A stretch of DNA of 64,000 bases from Limnoperna fortunei (lineage: Eukaryota; Mollusca; Bivalvia; Mytilida; Modiolidae): assembly GCA_944474755.1 (NCBI GenBank), contig OX104123.1:64349898-64413897 (forward strand), given 5' to 3'. Positions 11,601-24,200 of this stretch are shown one piece after another. The position numbers and the translations under genes were made by a program. The first letter of the stretch is position 1. Each line of letters opens with the position of its first letter. The notes beneath the pieces are model-generated. The model saw nothing but the letters and a program-made list of their open reading frames with translations, searched no databases and had not been told where the DNA came from.

Positions 11601-14600
11601 TTTATTACTATCTTTAATTTAAAACGACATGAACAGATTACTTATTCCCCAGTGAATTATAAACAAGTATTTTTCTGTTACTGACAATGTTACGCATCGA
11701 CGAGTATTTCTTATGGTCTATTATATTATATTTAAAGTTATGTATAAATAGCATTACTTCCTTGTTATGGATAATAAATAAGGTGTATTTTGCGTCATAG
11801 ATTTAACTCAATATAAAAATGCGGTTATTAACTTTGTATGTAGATGTGCATAATTGATAGAGTATTTCACAAGAGAAAAAAATAACACAGGATAAACAGT
11901 AATCTGGGAGGTAAGTAAATATATTGTATCTTAGCCTGAACCATCCATTCTATTCAAATTGTTATTTTGTTGATGAGCCATTATTCCACATTGCATTATC
12001 AGAAAGGTAGCAATTGAGAAGTATTTAAAAATACGTTTCTTGTATTGTCAATATTTTATCGTCAGTACTTTGATTGATTGATTAATGGTGTTTAACGCCC
12101 GAGCAGCTCAGTACTTTGTATACAGTATGTAGAGTGTAATGTATTGACATTTTTTCTGTTACATCGTTTCGCTCTAATTTTATACGAAATAGGACAAATT
12201 TCAAGGTCCAAGATTAAGGTACTATTTTATTTTTTAGGGACATTTATGGTTCTTAAGGTGGACCCTACATATAGTATCTAATGTGAAAGATTTGAAATAT
12301 GTTTGCAGACAGTTTTGCCATTTTTTTTATTCATTACACAGGGAATATGCTACAATGCTTATTGGATTCACCTATAACTTACTAGTGGTATATGATACTC
12401 ATCCATATTAATCAACTTAACAACTGACATGCGTGTATCCAGCCATGATCATTGCTGTAGTTACTATATTTCTGATGTTTGTTCTGGAGTTTTCCGGATT
12501 CGCGACTTTGATTTGTGGATCGTCTTTTTGACAGTTTCCTCTGTGTTCTGTATTTTGTTATTACCTGAATTTAGTGCTATGCGACTATTAGACGAGTATA
12601 ACTTTCAAACTTATCTCCCAAATTGGCTACAATATTGTTATTCGAACATCTGAGTGTAAATAAGTGTAAATAAAACGCTTACTGTTAACACATTTGAATC
12701 TAAAAAATGTTGTTCAGAATACAGTATAAAACAAAGAAAACAATAAAGAATCAGTTCTTCTACTTAAATACATAATCAATACAAATAATACTCTATCATG
12801 CTGATTAGCAACACATTTGATAGCTTTGTTAATATTTATAAAAAGGCACGAACACATTCATTAAATCATACTATTATTTTCCAATTTAATGATTTCTTCA
12901 TACAAAACTTCTTAAAAGTAACTACCATTTTTTATGCTGGAGCGATGAGATGAAATCGTACGTATTCCATTATCTGTTATTATATCGGCAAAAAGCTATT
13001 ATTATTTTACCATACAATAACTAAACTTAGAAATGCACTAAAATTATTTAAGCGACGTAATGTGATACTTCCTTGTTATGGACAAATGCACACTATAGCA
13101 CCAATTTTTCTCCAACGAATAATGACCTATATGTTCTTGTTTAAAAATCTAGTTTAATATTTATTATATGCAAACACTGTACATGGTCATTAATCAATTT
13201 TGCAGTAAAAACGTGAAATCCAGAGTATTGACCCCAGTGGTCAGTACATAGAACACAATTTCCACTTTTACTATCTTGAGATATAAAATAAATATGTCAA
13301 CGATTGTTATATTGTTGTAAAACATTATGATAAACAAGGATATAACTTTCAACTGCAAAATATTTTTAACGTTTCAAATTATGACACCAATAAAGCCATT
13401 GCGCTGTGATAAACACGTGCACGTACATAAACAGAAAACAATAAAACATAAGTGTATGATTATAATAATTCAGCAACAGAAACCTAAGTATTTTATTTCC
13501 ATCATTTGGAAAATCACTAAACATCACTTACATTGCTTACTTGTCAAATGCATGGGACTTCGTATTGTAATTTACTTTCTAATGTGGATTACTTCAATTT
13601 TCTTCTTTTGAATAATCGCCGCAATGTTCAGATCTACCTACTACATACTAGTACCCTTGAGAATATCATTTGTTTAAATTAAACATGAAATGTAAACAAA
13701 TATGGGTGTTTAAATTTTACCCATAATTTTATTACACTGAATAAGATCGTTGATGTGACGACAATAAATAATCAAAGGCGCTCTACCCAAAAAAACTGAA
13801 AATGCCAAACAATATATGAATATAAAAAGCATAGAACAATACAACCAAAATATGCTGAACTGGAAACCAAATTATGAATAAGATCAACCTATACCTTGGG
13901 TATGAAGAACCTGAGGGTGTTGACAATTTTGAAATTTTAACGGACAATGACGTCGTGACGACAATAAGGTCAATAAAAAAAATTATTAAAGGTCAAATAA
14001 AATGAAAATAGTTTTTAAAAAAATAACTTATTAATTTATGTGACATTTTCATTCTAGATTAAAAAAAAATCTTGGATATTGTGCCTCCGCATAGCCATTT
14101 GTTTAAAAGTCTATTATTGTCACAATAACTAAATTTATAAACACAAGTAATCTCCGTCATCAAAAACCACTACAAGCACTCACAACCAGAACAAGGCAAG
14201 TTTTTCTGATAACAGTGACTATTTTGGTTGAATTCCGAAATTTGACTTATCAATCAGTATTTGGTTATATAAGTTTGTGCCACTGAAGGTCGAGACACCA
14301 CCAAACAGTGATAATTGATTGAAATTAAACAACAGCAGTGACTAATACAACGGCATAGACGATGCCACTGAACAAAGAGGCGTGGGAATTCGGTGAGATT
14401 GTTTCATAGAACTCAAAAGGAGAATTATGAAACATTTTTTTCTTTCAATTTTAATTAAATTTCAATTTATTTGAAATTGTTAATAGCATATAATTATAGT
14501 GTTGTAACGTGTCTGAGACAGTCATGTATTTGCCCAACTATACCTTGTAGTATTTTGTATTTTTGATGAGCAGTCAAAGTAAATATATTCATGTTAATCA

Positions 14601-17114
14601 AATATCTGAATTTTGTTAGCTCATAGTTATAAATACTCTTATTTATTTATAATAAAACAAAACCGTTCTTCCTCCTTACTCTTTTCTGAGAGACAAATTT
14701 CAATAAGTTATTAACTCGTTGCCTATTACATTAGACGAATCTGTTACACATAAATTTATTCAAATGTTAATGCCTTTGTGATAATTGCACAACAATGCTT
14801 ACACACAAGGAAAACAAGTGATGCCAAATTATAAATGTTATAGATCATAACATAGACGAAATATGAATGTTATATGTTTAGATATGGTTTTGCTTATCAA
14901 TTAATTTTAGCTTCTAGCTGAACTCCATGTCTGCTTAGATAACTAAGATAAAGCCGTATTGTACATAGATGTAGTTTAATTTACTTGCAGATCATATTAT
15001 TGCTCTGTCTATTGACGACTATTAGATAAATTTATCGAAGACTAAGAAAGGATGATAAGGATTCTTTGATGCGTAGTGATAAAGCATTTCCGTCGGGAAA
15101 ATATCACGATCGACGCCATTAAATACATAATTTTTTGTTATAAGCGGTATTGCGTTTGTTATTGGTCTCTCCATCTCATTTTATCACCAATATGATCAAT
15201 GGAAATTGTGTTATCTGGACAAATATTGTTTGCAGATAATACCTAATTAACTTAATAATGATTGTAATTTACACAGGAATATTAAACCTGCAGTTTTACA
15301 AAATAGACGTGTTTAAACATATACATAGTCCTACTACTATACACAATCTAGAGGATATAATTTACTCATTAGCAATATTCAATCCACTTTTAATTTCATT
15401 TCAAGCTTATATTGTAATGTTCAACAACTTGACTTTTCGTTCATTTAATTGAAATAATGTTCCAGTTCTGCTGCAAAATGCCCCCGCCTCATGTCGATGT
15501 GTCAATTATTTTTTTTCTAATGTCAACAAAAGTCTCCTGTATTCTCCAGTTTGTTATAGGCAAATCCTCGTGTACAAGAGTAACATAAAAGGGTGTTTAT
15601 CTTAGTTACCTTTTATGTGATGATTATAATTAAGTGAGCAAGAAAAGCTGTAGCATTTATTTTGAAATTATTAACAAAATGCTCCAGCATTTAATGTATG
15701 TCTTCAATCGTATCTGTTCAGTAGGCGCCAAATACGAAGATCTTAGCTGGGTAGTAGGTTAAATACAAATGTTATTGGAGATGGAGTTTTAAGCGTGTTA
15801 CTCAACAGCCGACCTAGGCGAAGCCTTTAGCTTACCTTACTGAGGACCGAGTTAGTTACATATAATATATGTAATAACCTGGAACATATGTAATCAATAG
15901 TAAATATTGAAGACTGCATCATATATGATTTTATAAATATGAGGAATATGTTACAAAAATCTAATACTTATAAACAATTAAAAGTTCAATTTAATTTCTC
16001 AATGCGTAAAAGGCGTTTTTGAATATAAATCAATATTTTAGTTAAAACAATAGACAGCAGCTTTTGTTAAAATCGAAATGTTCCAGGTACGTAAATTAGA
16101 CACACTTTACAAAAAACTAAAAATACCAAATATATGTGTTTGTATTTCTGAATATGTAGTGTTAAGACGCAAAAAGAAACAGAAACAAATAATTTTATTG
16201 GAGAAATATATCCTCTATGGTCCATTGTGCAATACGTAATATTTACGTAATATTATCTGCACGGATTATGACGTTCTCCTGAGATTTGTAACTCTAATAT
16301 TACCTTCAGACTAGTTTGTTTACTCCGTTGATTTTAAAATTAAGTACTCGAAACAACGGAAATATCTCCTGCGTGGAATAAATCTGCTTGTGGTTTTAAA
16401 GTTCACTCCCGTGAAATGTCTTTCCGGACATTAAAACTTTATTGAAATAAGCGCCCTAAATACCAACTCCGAAATTATTTTGTTAGCCGACGATAATTAC
16501 AAATATATAGTGCTTGTTATAATGAATTCTTCGACAAATGTTCATATTGAAAATTACTGGTTATAGTACATCGTGTATATTTTTTGCCAAACAAATGTGA
16601 TTTACAACCAATCGAGTGTTTGCGGTAAGAAATATGGTACATTGTTTTCCCACTACTAGCATTAGTTTTGAAACATAAAAAATATTAATAATGGTGTAAA
16701 CCGTAATGAAAACTATCAAAGTTCACTTGAATACTTTGATTTCAAATTAATCATGTTGCATACGAATAATGCAAACTAAGTTATGTCTTGAATGTCATGA
16801 CGAAATAGTGTCATACGCGGTTCTCTTACTTCATTTTTCCTTTGCATTGAGTAGCTGTAAAGGAATTGTTGTTATATTTTATTATTACAATTCGGCAGCA
16901 TAATGACCGTTAATTTACTAAACTAAGTAAATAAGCAGATAAAATTGGGTGTTTTGCGTTTTTCATCAGATAATTATTGCTTGATCTAGCTACTATTTAG
17001 ACATTGTGTTGATGATGACTTCATCAATGTTATTGTGCTTTGTTGGTTCTTTTTGTTTTATACAGAACTTGATCGGACGACACACGAGTCTGACGCAGTA
17101 AATTTTTATTTAAG
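8665..17114. other. Intergenic region
   Basis: AT-rich, without open frames I can defend. It holds a probable 3' UTR at the left, a diverged 300-bp block at 9776-10090 that recurs at 17569-17820, and a short TTTAACGCC-type molluscan repeat tail at 12070-12110. Otherwise I see nothing. Confidence 0.5.
9776..10090 (+). repeat. Diverged block shared with the LRR gene 5' flank
   Basis: Colinear matches to 17569-17820: GAAAACTGCTTAC against GAAAACCGCTTAC; TTTTTCATTTTGATA against GTTTTCATTTTGATA; GGGGCGAGAAAAGT against GGGGCGGGAAAAGT; AAACAACGC..GTCCCTT in both. It is either an old dispersed element or a copied promoter region. Confidence 0.5.
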
Positions 17115-17277
17115 AAATAATTCATGGCTGCCCCAATTTTATGGATTATTTAAATATGGGTAGGCATTATATTCATGAATATTTTGCCATGAGCGTTAGC
17201 GAATGGTAAAATATCATGAATATAATGCTTACCCATATTTAAATAATCCATAAAATTGGGGCAGCCATGAATTATTT
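17115..17277. repeat. 163-bp near-perfect palindrome (MITE-like)
   Basis: Arms of about 75 bp start with AAATAATTCATGGCTGCCCC and meet at a loop of about 12 bp around GAGCGTTAGCGA; they differ at only a few positions. No clear target duplication is visible. It would form a stable hairpin, and the high arm identity implies a young or conserved element. Confidence 0.85.
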
Positions 17278-17568
17278 CGATTCTGATATGAAAATACAGA
17301 AATTTTACATTTCGCGACTACCTAGGTAAAGGTTTCTTTTGGCTATTCCAATTTCCGAGAACCTCCCTTGTTTCGAAATTATTATATTTCTCGTGTAAAA
17401 CTTAGTAGAAAAAAACGAAGAAATATAAATTAAAAACAAACAAACATATTTATTAACATTTACAATAAAATTTAACAATCAAAACAAAGAACGACAAAAT
17501 TAAATGCTTCATTACAATACATCAGTCGCCGTGTGGCGTGTCTGGGACTGTTCATGTGTTGCTGTGTT

Positions 17569-17820
17569 TGCGTGAGAAATGAAAACCGCTTACCGCATTT
17601 GGTCGATCTTATGCTCCTGTTTTAGATCCACAATGGTGCAAATTTAAATCGACAGTTATTTTCCACAATTAATCAACATTTTGAAATTCGGTTGCGTTTT
17701 CATTTTGATACGTAACGGTAAATTCGTTTTTGGTGGGGGCGGGAAAAGTCTCGCGGTTTGCATTGAACGTCATTGTAAACAACGCAACGTCCCTTGAATA
17801 CACAACGTAGCTAAAGTCAA
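17569..17820 (+). promoter_or_regulatory. Candidate 5' regulatory block of the LRR gene
   Basis: A relatively GC-rich stretch 280-530 bp upstream of the LRR gene's first ATG. It is shared with 9776-10090 and includes the GGGGGCGGGAAAAG run. A regulatory role is inferred from position only; it could equally be a dispersed repeat. Confidence 0.25.
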
Positions 17821-18097
17821 GGAAGACTTGTGACATGTAAACAATAAAGGAATAGAATAGAAAATGGACTTGTTATCGTGAAAACATGTTATTTATTGGA
17901 TTTTCTTACAAAGGTACAAAATAAAATAAATTTTACAGCAAAAACATCAACACACGGGGGTTTTTGAAGTGGCTGGAACAGCCGTATTTTGTTGAATATT
18001 TAAATAGAGGTGTGTTTCCAAAGCGTTTGAAGGACGTCATATTAGAATAAATCGTTTAAGAGAAAAATGTAGTTTTTTTGATAGATTTTTATTGCAG

Positions 18098-18282
18098 ATG
18101 TCTGTAACCAGTGAAATGAGGTGTGTAATTACTGTATTTATTGCTTTGCTACTTTTCGACATCATATCGACATGTCCACAAATCTGTACCTGTTCAAGTT
18201 CAACCAATGGAGTTTACGTTCACTGTGGCGGAAAAGGACTGGATAATATTCCAACAAACTTACCAGTGAATTCTTATCACTT
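18098..18282 (+). CDS. LRR gene exon 1: signal peptide and LRRNT
   Basis: Preceded by TTTTTATTGCAG, so the ATG at 18098 may sit at the start of an internal exon after a 5' UTR intron; a second Met (18113) lies just before the hydrophobic core [16 protein letters not shown]. The mature part begins [18 protein letters not shown], followed by [12 protein letters not shown]. This is the classical CP..C.C......V.C.G.GL..IP..LP N-cap. The donor is CACTT/GTAAGT. Confidence 0.85.
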
Positions 18283-21200
18283 GTAAGTATGTTCAACGTA
18301 TATCAGAAAAATTGTATAGTTTAAAGTGATTGATTTAATTGTTGCTTAATGAAAAAAAACCACCAGTATTTCAGCTATAGTAAGAACAAAGATAAATTAA
18401 AAACAATTAATCAGTAATTCAGTCAAAGTAATTGACCAATTGTAATTGCCACTGTATAAGTATGGAGTACTAGATAGGGCATAATATTTGGCTAAAATCT
18501 AAAGCTACAAATGAAACTTTATCATGTAAGAGTGTGGCAGTCTCTAAATAAGTTATCTATTATCGATCGCGGTCAGGCCTTCTGTATTCAGCTTTGTGTT
18601 TAGAGAAATGAAACGCTTTCCCAGTATTCAGTTAATTTTTATCTACTGTCTTATTATGTGTAATTAATTCTTTAATATTAATACTTTTATGTAGTTAAAC
18701 ATAGATATTTGTAAAAATTAATATTATGTCAGATAGTAGCTTCGACATCATAATCAGGAAAATTTTTCAATAACTTTAAAAAAAGTCTTGATGGCCGACT
18801 TATTAAACTAGTGAGTCATTTATCTACCAAAACACATGTGCCCTCCAAACGTGGTTTCAGGTTTAAGTTCAGTGAGGGCAGAATGTCACAAGGATTATCT
18901 ATTGTCTTATCACAGATTGGATACTTCCAATCGGTATTCCGGAGAGCTCTACCAATAGAGAATCCCGAGCGCTTCGATATAGCTAAACAATTGCTGAGAC
19001 GGTATTAAACCCTATTCAAACCACACAACAAAATGACTTGAAAGTTGGTTTTTGTATACTTGTATATACTTTATTATGTCGGAAATGATGAATAAACATA
19101 TGCACCCATATTAAATTTCATCCCGTGTTACACAGATTTTTGCTTGCAGTTTTTATTATTTTATATTCTACAATTTTGCTACGACAATCCAGTATAATAC
19201 AATTTGTCCACGATAATACGTCCATTTTTCATGCACATTATCCTTGACTTTTAATATGGGAAGTTTCCCTTATGAGTCAACCATTTGTTCTCTAAATGGT
19301 TCTTATCGTGTTTGTTTTTGCAACGTTCTAATCGTGGTATTGTTTGTCCAAATACATTAAAACATTTCGGCGAAAATCGCAATCGACTGTTTCGTTGTTA
19401 CACTTGCGATCAAAACAAGGTCAAAATTTGTTTTATGGAGAAAGACGGTGATTAACTGTGAAAAATAATTGTGGATTCTAATGTGCACACTTGACCAATT
19501 TAGCGGTAAGCAGTTTTAATTTTAAACTCAAAAAAACCTCAAACAAAACGTATTGACATGTAATATACGCAATATTGTGACATTGTGAGTTTTTAACAGA
19601 TATTTGCATAACAACTTCATCACAGTGATAGAGCCAACAAGTGTTGACAATATGGCTACCTTATATGCAGTGTAAGTAGTTCTATGTAACTTCATGGTTC
19701 TTTAATCAGGGCAGAATTATAGCAAGTAGAATACAAGCATGCAAATGAGTAGTAACTGCAATATATTTATAAGTGACACGGTGAAAAACATTATTTCGTT
19801 TCGTCGCAAGTGATATCAATTCAACAAGTCAGTTAATACGTCTATAGTGAGTTTTGAATAATTATGAACAAAACTGGATGGAACACAAGTTTAACATACT
19901 TATGAAGTCCTCTTTGACAGTTCGGTACTATGAGATTTAGTCAAGTATATTAAATTAACAAACATTATATATACATAGAAAAATAATTAAAACTAATGAT
20001 TTGCTAAGCAATATATAAGCATCATCCAGTTAACATTGTATCAATTTTTGATATATTTATATTTTGATATACCAAAAACGGTGGTAAAGCATTGGATATA
20101 CACAGTGTATTTGAAAATAGAAGCATGTATGGGATTTGCATACATCCTCACATTTACCTAAGCTAGGAAATTTAAACACATTTATTCAGCATTAAAATTA
20201 TTTACCATTTAAAAAAACCGAAACTAAAATATGTACTTGTTATCACAATTGGCCTTATTAGAACACAACATATGTATTTACTGTTATACTAGAGAACGAA
20301 GGGTTGTAAATGTTTTGGCTATAGTCCAAAATACTAGAATTTCTCGGATTTTAGTATCTTTCTAATGTTGATCAGCATTTGCCAGAGATAGGATATTTAT
20401 AAACCTTCATTCAGCATTACACATATATATGCCGCATAATTTGTGACCAATTACAAAATTACCTAATAAACACATTTTTAGACGCTCCAACTTTTTCGTG
20501 CAATTTTTAATGCAGTGAAAGTAAAAATAAGTAAATGTTAAAAAAATTACAAAAGTGTATCTATTTAAGAAATGTCCTGAATATAGCTGAAATATTGCTT
20601 GCTGGACGTAAAACAAGAATCATAAATCAATCAATCAATCATTTTAAGATCTGAGAAAAGTTTTACAACTTTCTAAAGCGTAATTGATGCAGACGCTTAC
20701 CAACAAAAATTTGTACACATGTCACATGTATTGATACCTGGATTGTTACCTGTTTCTCGTTCTCATTTACTACTGTTATACCCTAATGTTGAATGATCAC
20801 TCTGGGATCCTGTTATTGGTACACATTTACTACCGTTTTTCCTTATCTGAAATTGTTACAACCATTTATCCACATAGTTATTCGTGACGTTTAAATACAT
20901 ATCGCACTAATGTTGTACTTAGAAAAACTAAAAACATTGCGCACAAATATAATACAACAATTTCTTTAGATATTAGGTTTTACATTCATTTGTCCTTAAC
21001 TGAGTATATGCATGAGTTTATAAATTAGCAGTGTGATATTCTAACTATATTTTATGTTCGATTACAATAAATGTAAAACAATAAAAGGTACAAAATCTAA
21101 CTACATTATTACGTTATTACAAAATCGTAGCTAATGAAAAGCGCTAGACGAACAAGAAATACTAATTTCTTCGAAAAAGTTTGGTAAAATAAGGCGCTTG

Positions 21201-24200
21201 TAAGGGCATATTTATGTTGTAGATATCAGGATTAATTTTCTAAGCATGTCCAAGTGTTAAAAATACATATTTATTAAATATTGGCAACATATACGTTGTA
21301 TTCTTAAGAATGTACGCACCTACCTGAAAATGTCATTCGCAGAGTGGTTTATTATTAATATATAATGTTTATGGCTCTGCAGAAAAAAACTGTTTAAATG
21401 TTATTACTTAAATTTAAAATGTCAAAAAATATACCAATTTATTATTTAAGGATTCAATTGCTGGTTAGAATATTGGAAGAGAAGCGGTTTATGAACAGCG
21501 TAAATCCATCCAAAGTCGTCTATATCCAATAATCTAACCAACAATTGAAAACAATTCTTACATTTTAAATTCAATATTATGAAAAAAGACACAATAAAAC
21601 ATTATTTAACCAGTAGTCAAATATTATTTGCAATTCACAATTATTAGTGTCGTCACTTGTTGAATGCATCATCAATACATATAATTATGACGTCAATAAT
21701 CAGTCACCTGCTGAAATTCCAAGTAAGGATATACGAAATGGACAATGTTGCTCCGCTTTTGAGTATTTAAAGGAATAATATATATATAAATAATTTTCCC
21801 CCATTTGATTTCATATAGGAATAGAGTGCAATATATTTTCATATTTTACACTGCATCTCGGTCTGTTATGTTAATTCCGGAAAAGGTACAAATGTGTTCC
21901 GAACATCGGATTTTATGTTTTTCTGTCGTTTGGTAAACAAACATGACCAAAATGACCTACATTATTAATTTCAGATTTCTACATTTCAATCAGATATCAG
22001 AGATTAAAGAAAATACGTTTAGAAATCTGCCAAGCCTAGAGGATTTGTAAGTAGTTGTAATATATGTTTCATAATGTTTGTATTATATTAAGTAACATTA
22101 TGGTTTTTGTAGTAATAACATTTGATAATTATATATTATTTACGTTTTCTGAAACGAGATGCATTTTCTCGTCCGTATATCATCGAAGGGCGACAGCCCT
22201 GAGATGAGATGACGAGAACATGCATCGAGTTCAAAAAACGTAAGTAATCTGTTTATCGCTGTTTTGTAAGGAACATGTTATTCGTTCTTAATATAATTTT
22301 TTCGTTGCTATTTTTCAATTTAGTAGTATAAGTAGCATTTTCCATATGAGATGCTTTATTCTATTTTGTTTTGGCCGCGGTGGACAAGTGGTGAAGGTAT
22401 TTAGTAATGTACTATTGATCGCGTGCCTGTAAACACTAAAGCTGACTGTTTGAGCCTTACTATCAGCAGTATCTGCTTGACCTTAATTAACCAGTATTGT
22501 CAGTTTCTCAACATATATCATGGATTTCACTGGGTACTCTGGTTTCCTCTCCCAAAAAACTAGGCTTGATGAAAAATTGCTAAAAGTGACTTCAAGCTCC
22601 ATATACAAAAACCCCCCAAACATCTATTTCATTATGTTTTTATACATGCATTTGGATTGTCTTAATTCTATTCATTATCTTCTTATTAAATTATTTTCTT
22701 ACTAAATTAACTAAATTATGTTTTTTGTTTATTCATATAATGTTGATCTAGATTCATTTTGTTTCTCATATTTTGAATATGAATTAAAATTAAATCAATG
22801 ACACGTTATTAAGCAATACATTTTTGATTTTGATTTTTATTTTGATAAAAACTAAAGAAAGTGGGACTATATTCGAAAAGCAAATTATCGTTTGCTGATA
22901 ATTACCTTAACACTGAACACATGAAATATAGTTATCTTGCGATATGAAAACAACATCAGTCCATTTTACTGCAATAAGATAAGAACGTTTGTTACGCACA
23001 AATGATAGTTTGGTGTGATGATCTTCTGATTTAAAACATTCGTGTCAAATTAACATTCTTCAATATCAGAGGCTGTTTGTTTCTTTATCAAACGTTTTAT
23101 TAAAGTATACTTTACAGTCTAAAGTTTAAATATTACCAAACCTTCTAATGACAGTATAACATTTGTGTTATTGCATACAGATAAGGAAAAAGTATGCCAT
23201 TAAGTTAATTATGTAATGACTTTTTCAGAAATATGGACAATAACATTATATCTGTCATCAAAGAAGGTGCTTTCATAAATGTAGCTAGCTTAAGATATGT
23301 GTAAGTACTCTATTATATGCATGAAACGGTTGATGTTTCCATCGATTCTACTACCGTATGTTTTTTTGTGTTGATTTAATGTTTGCTATATAAGGGGTAA
23401 AAATTGGAACGCGAAAATAAAAACACCCAAAATATGAGTAAAAACGATAGAGTTATTTATCTTTTTTTATTTCAAACATTCTTGTAGGGGAACTTTTAAA
23501 AAGTACTAACGGACAAACATGTCGATGTTTAAATATTTAACAAAAAGAACGAGAGAGATATCCATCTAGCGAGGAGAATAAGAAAGCGAAAGAACTTGTA
23601 GAGATATTGTTTTGGCAGATCAATCTCCAACACCTTACAGGAAAATTACAATAATTATTCGCCGAAACAGCGCCTTAACATCGGGAAATATGCTACAGAG
23701 CATGGGAATGCATAAATAGTTGAAAAATGCAGTGCTATGTTCGAACGAAAGTTAAATGAAATCACGGTTCGTGGTTTTAAAACCCATTACGAAAAGGAGC
23801 TGAAAACTAAAACGTTAATTGCTTGAGGATAATTCTGGGGATGTTGAAAAAACAGAACTGGATCCAAAAAGCGGACTTTACACTAAATTCCAGCTTTTAA
23901 TTAGTATTGGTCGAGATTCTGTTGTTGTAAGCAACACATCGATCGTCATTGCAGCAGTTAAAGGCATTGTTATTTCACATGGTCGATCGGTCCCCCTCGG
24001 AAATGGTGGTCACATTGATTGGAGACGAGCGCACCGTGCACTCAGTGCGACTCGAACTCGCAAACCTCACTGTTGACAGACCATGAGATCGATAGCAGAC
24101 AGAGAATTACGTTAACCAGTATGCCAGCGAGACCGATGCAATTTGTATCTGGGATAAAAGGGGTTATATAATCATAGAACATATCATTTTCTTTTGTTTT

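Noticed and set aside
13327..13611. 94-codon open frame in the intergenic region
   Set aside because: Composition is that of random AT-rich sequence (many I, K, H, F); no motif, no splice context.
18811..19008. 65-codon open frame in LRR intron 1
   Set aside because: More balanced composition than most, but no recognised domain, no neighbouring exon in phase and it lies within an intron.
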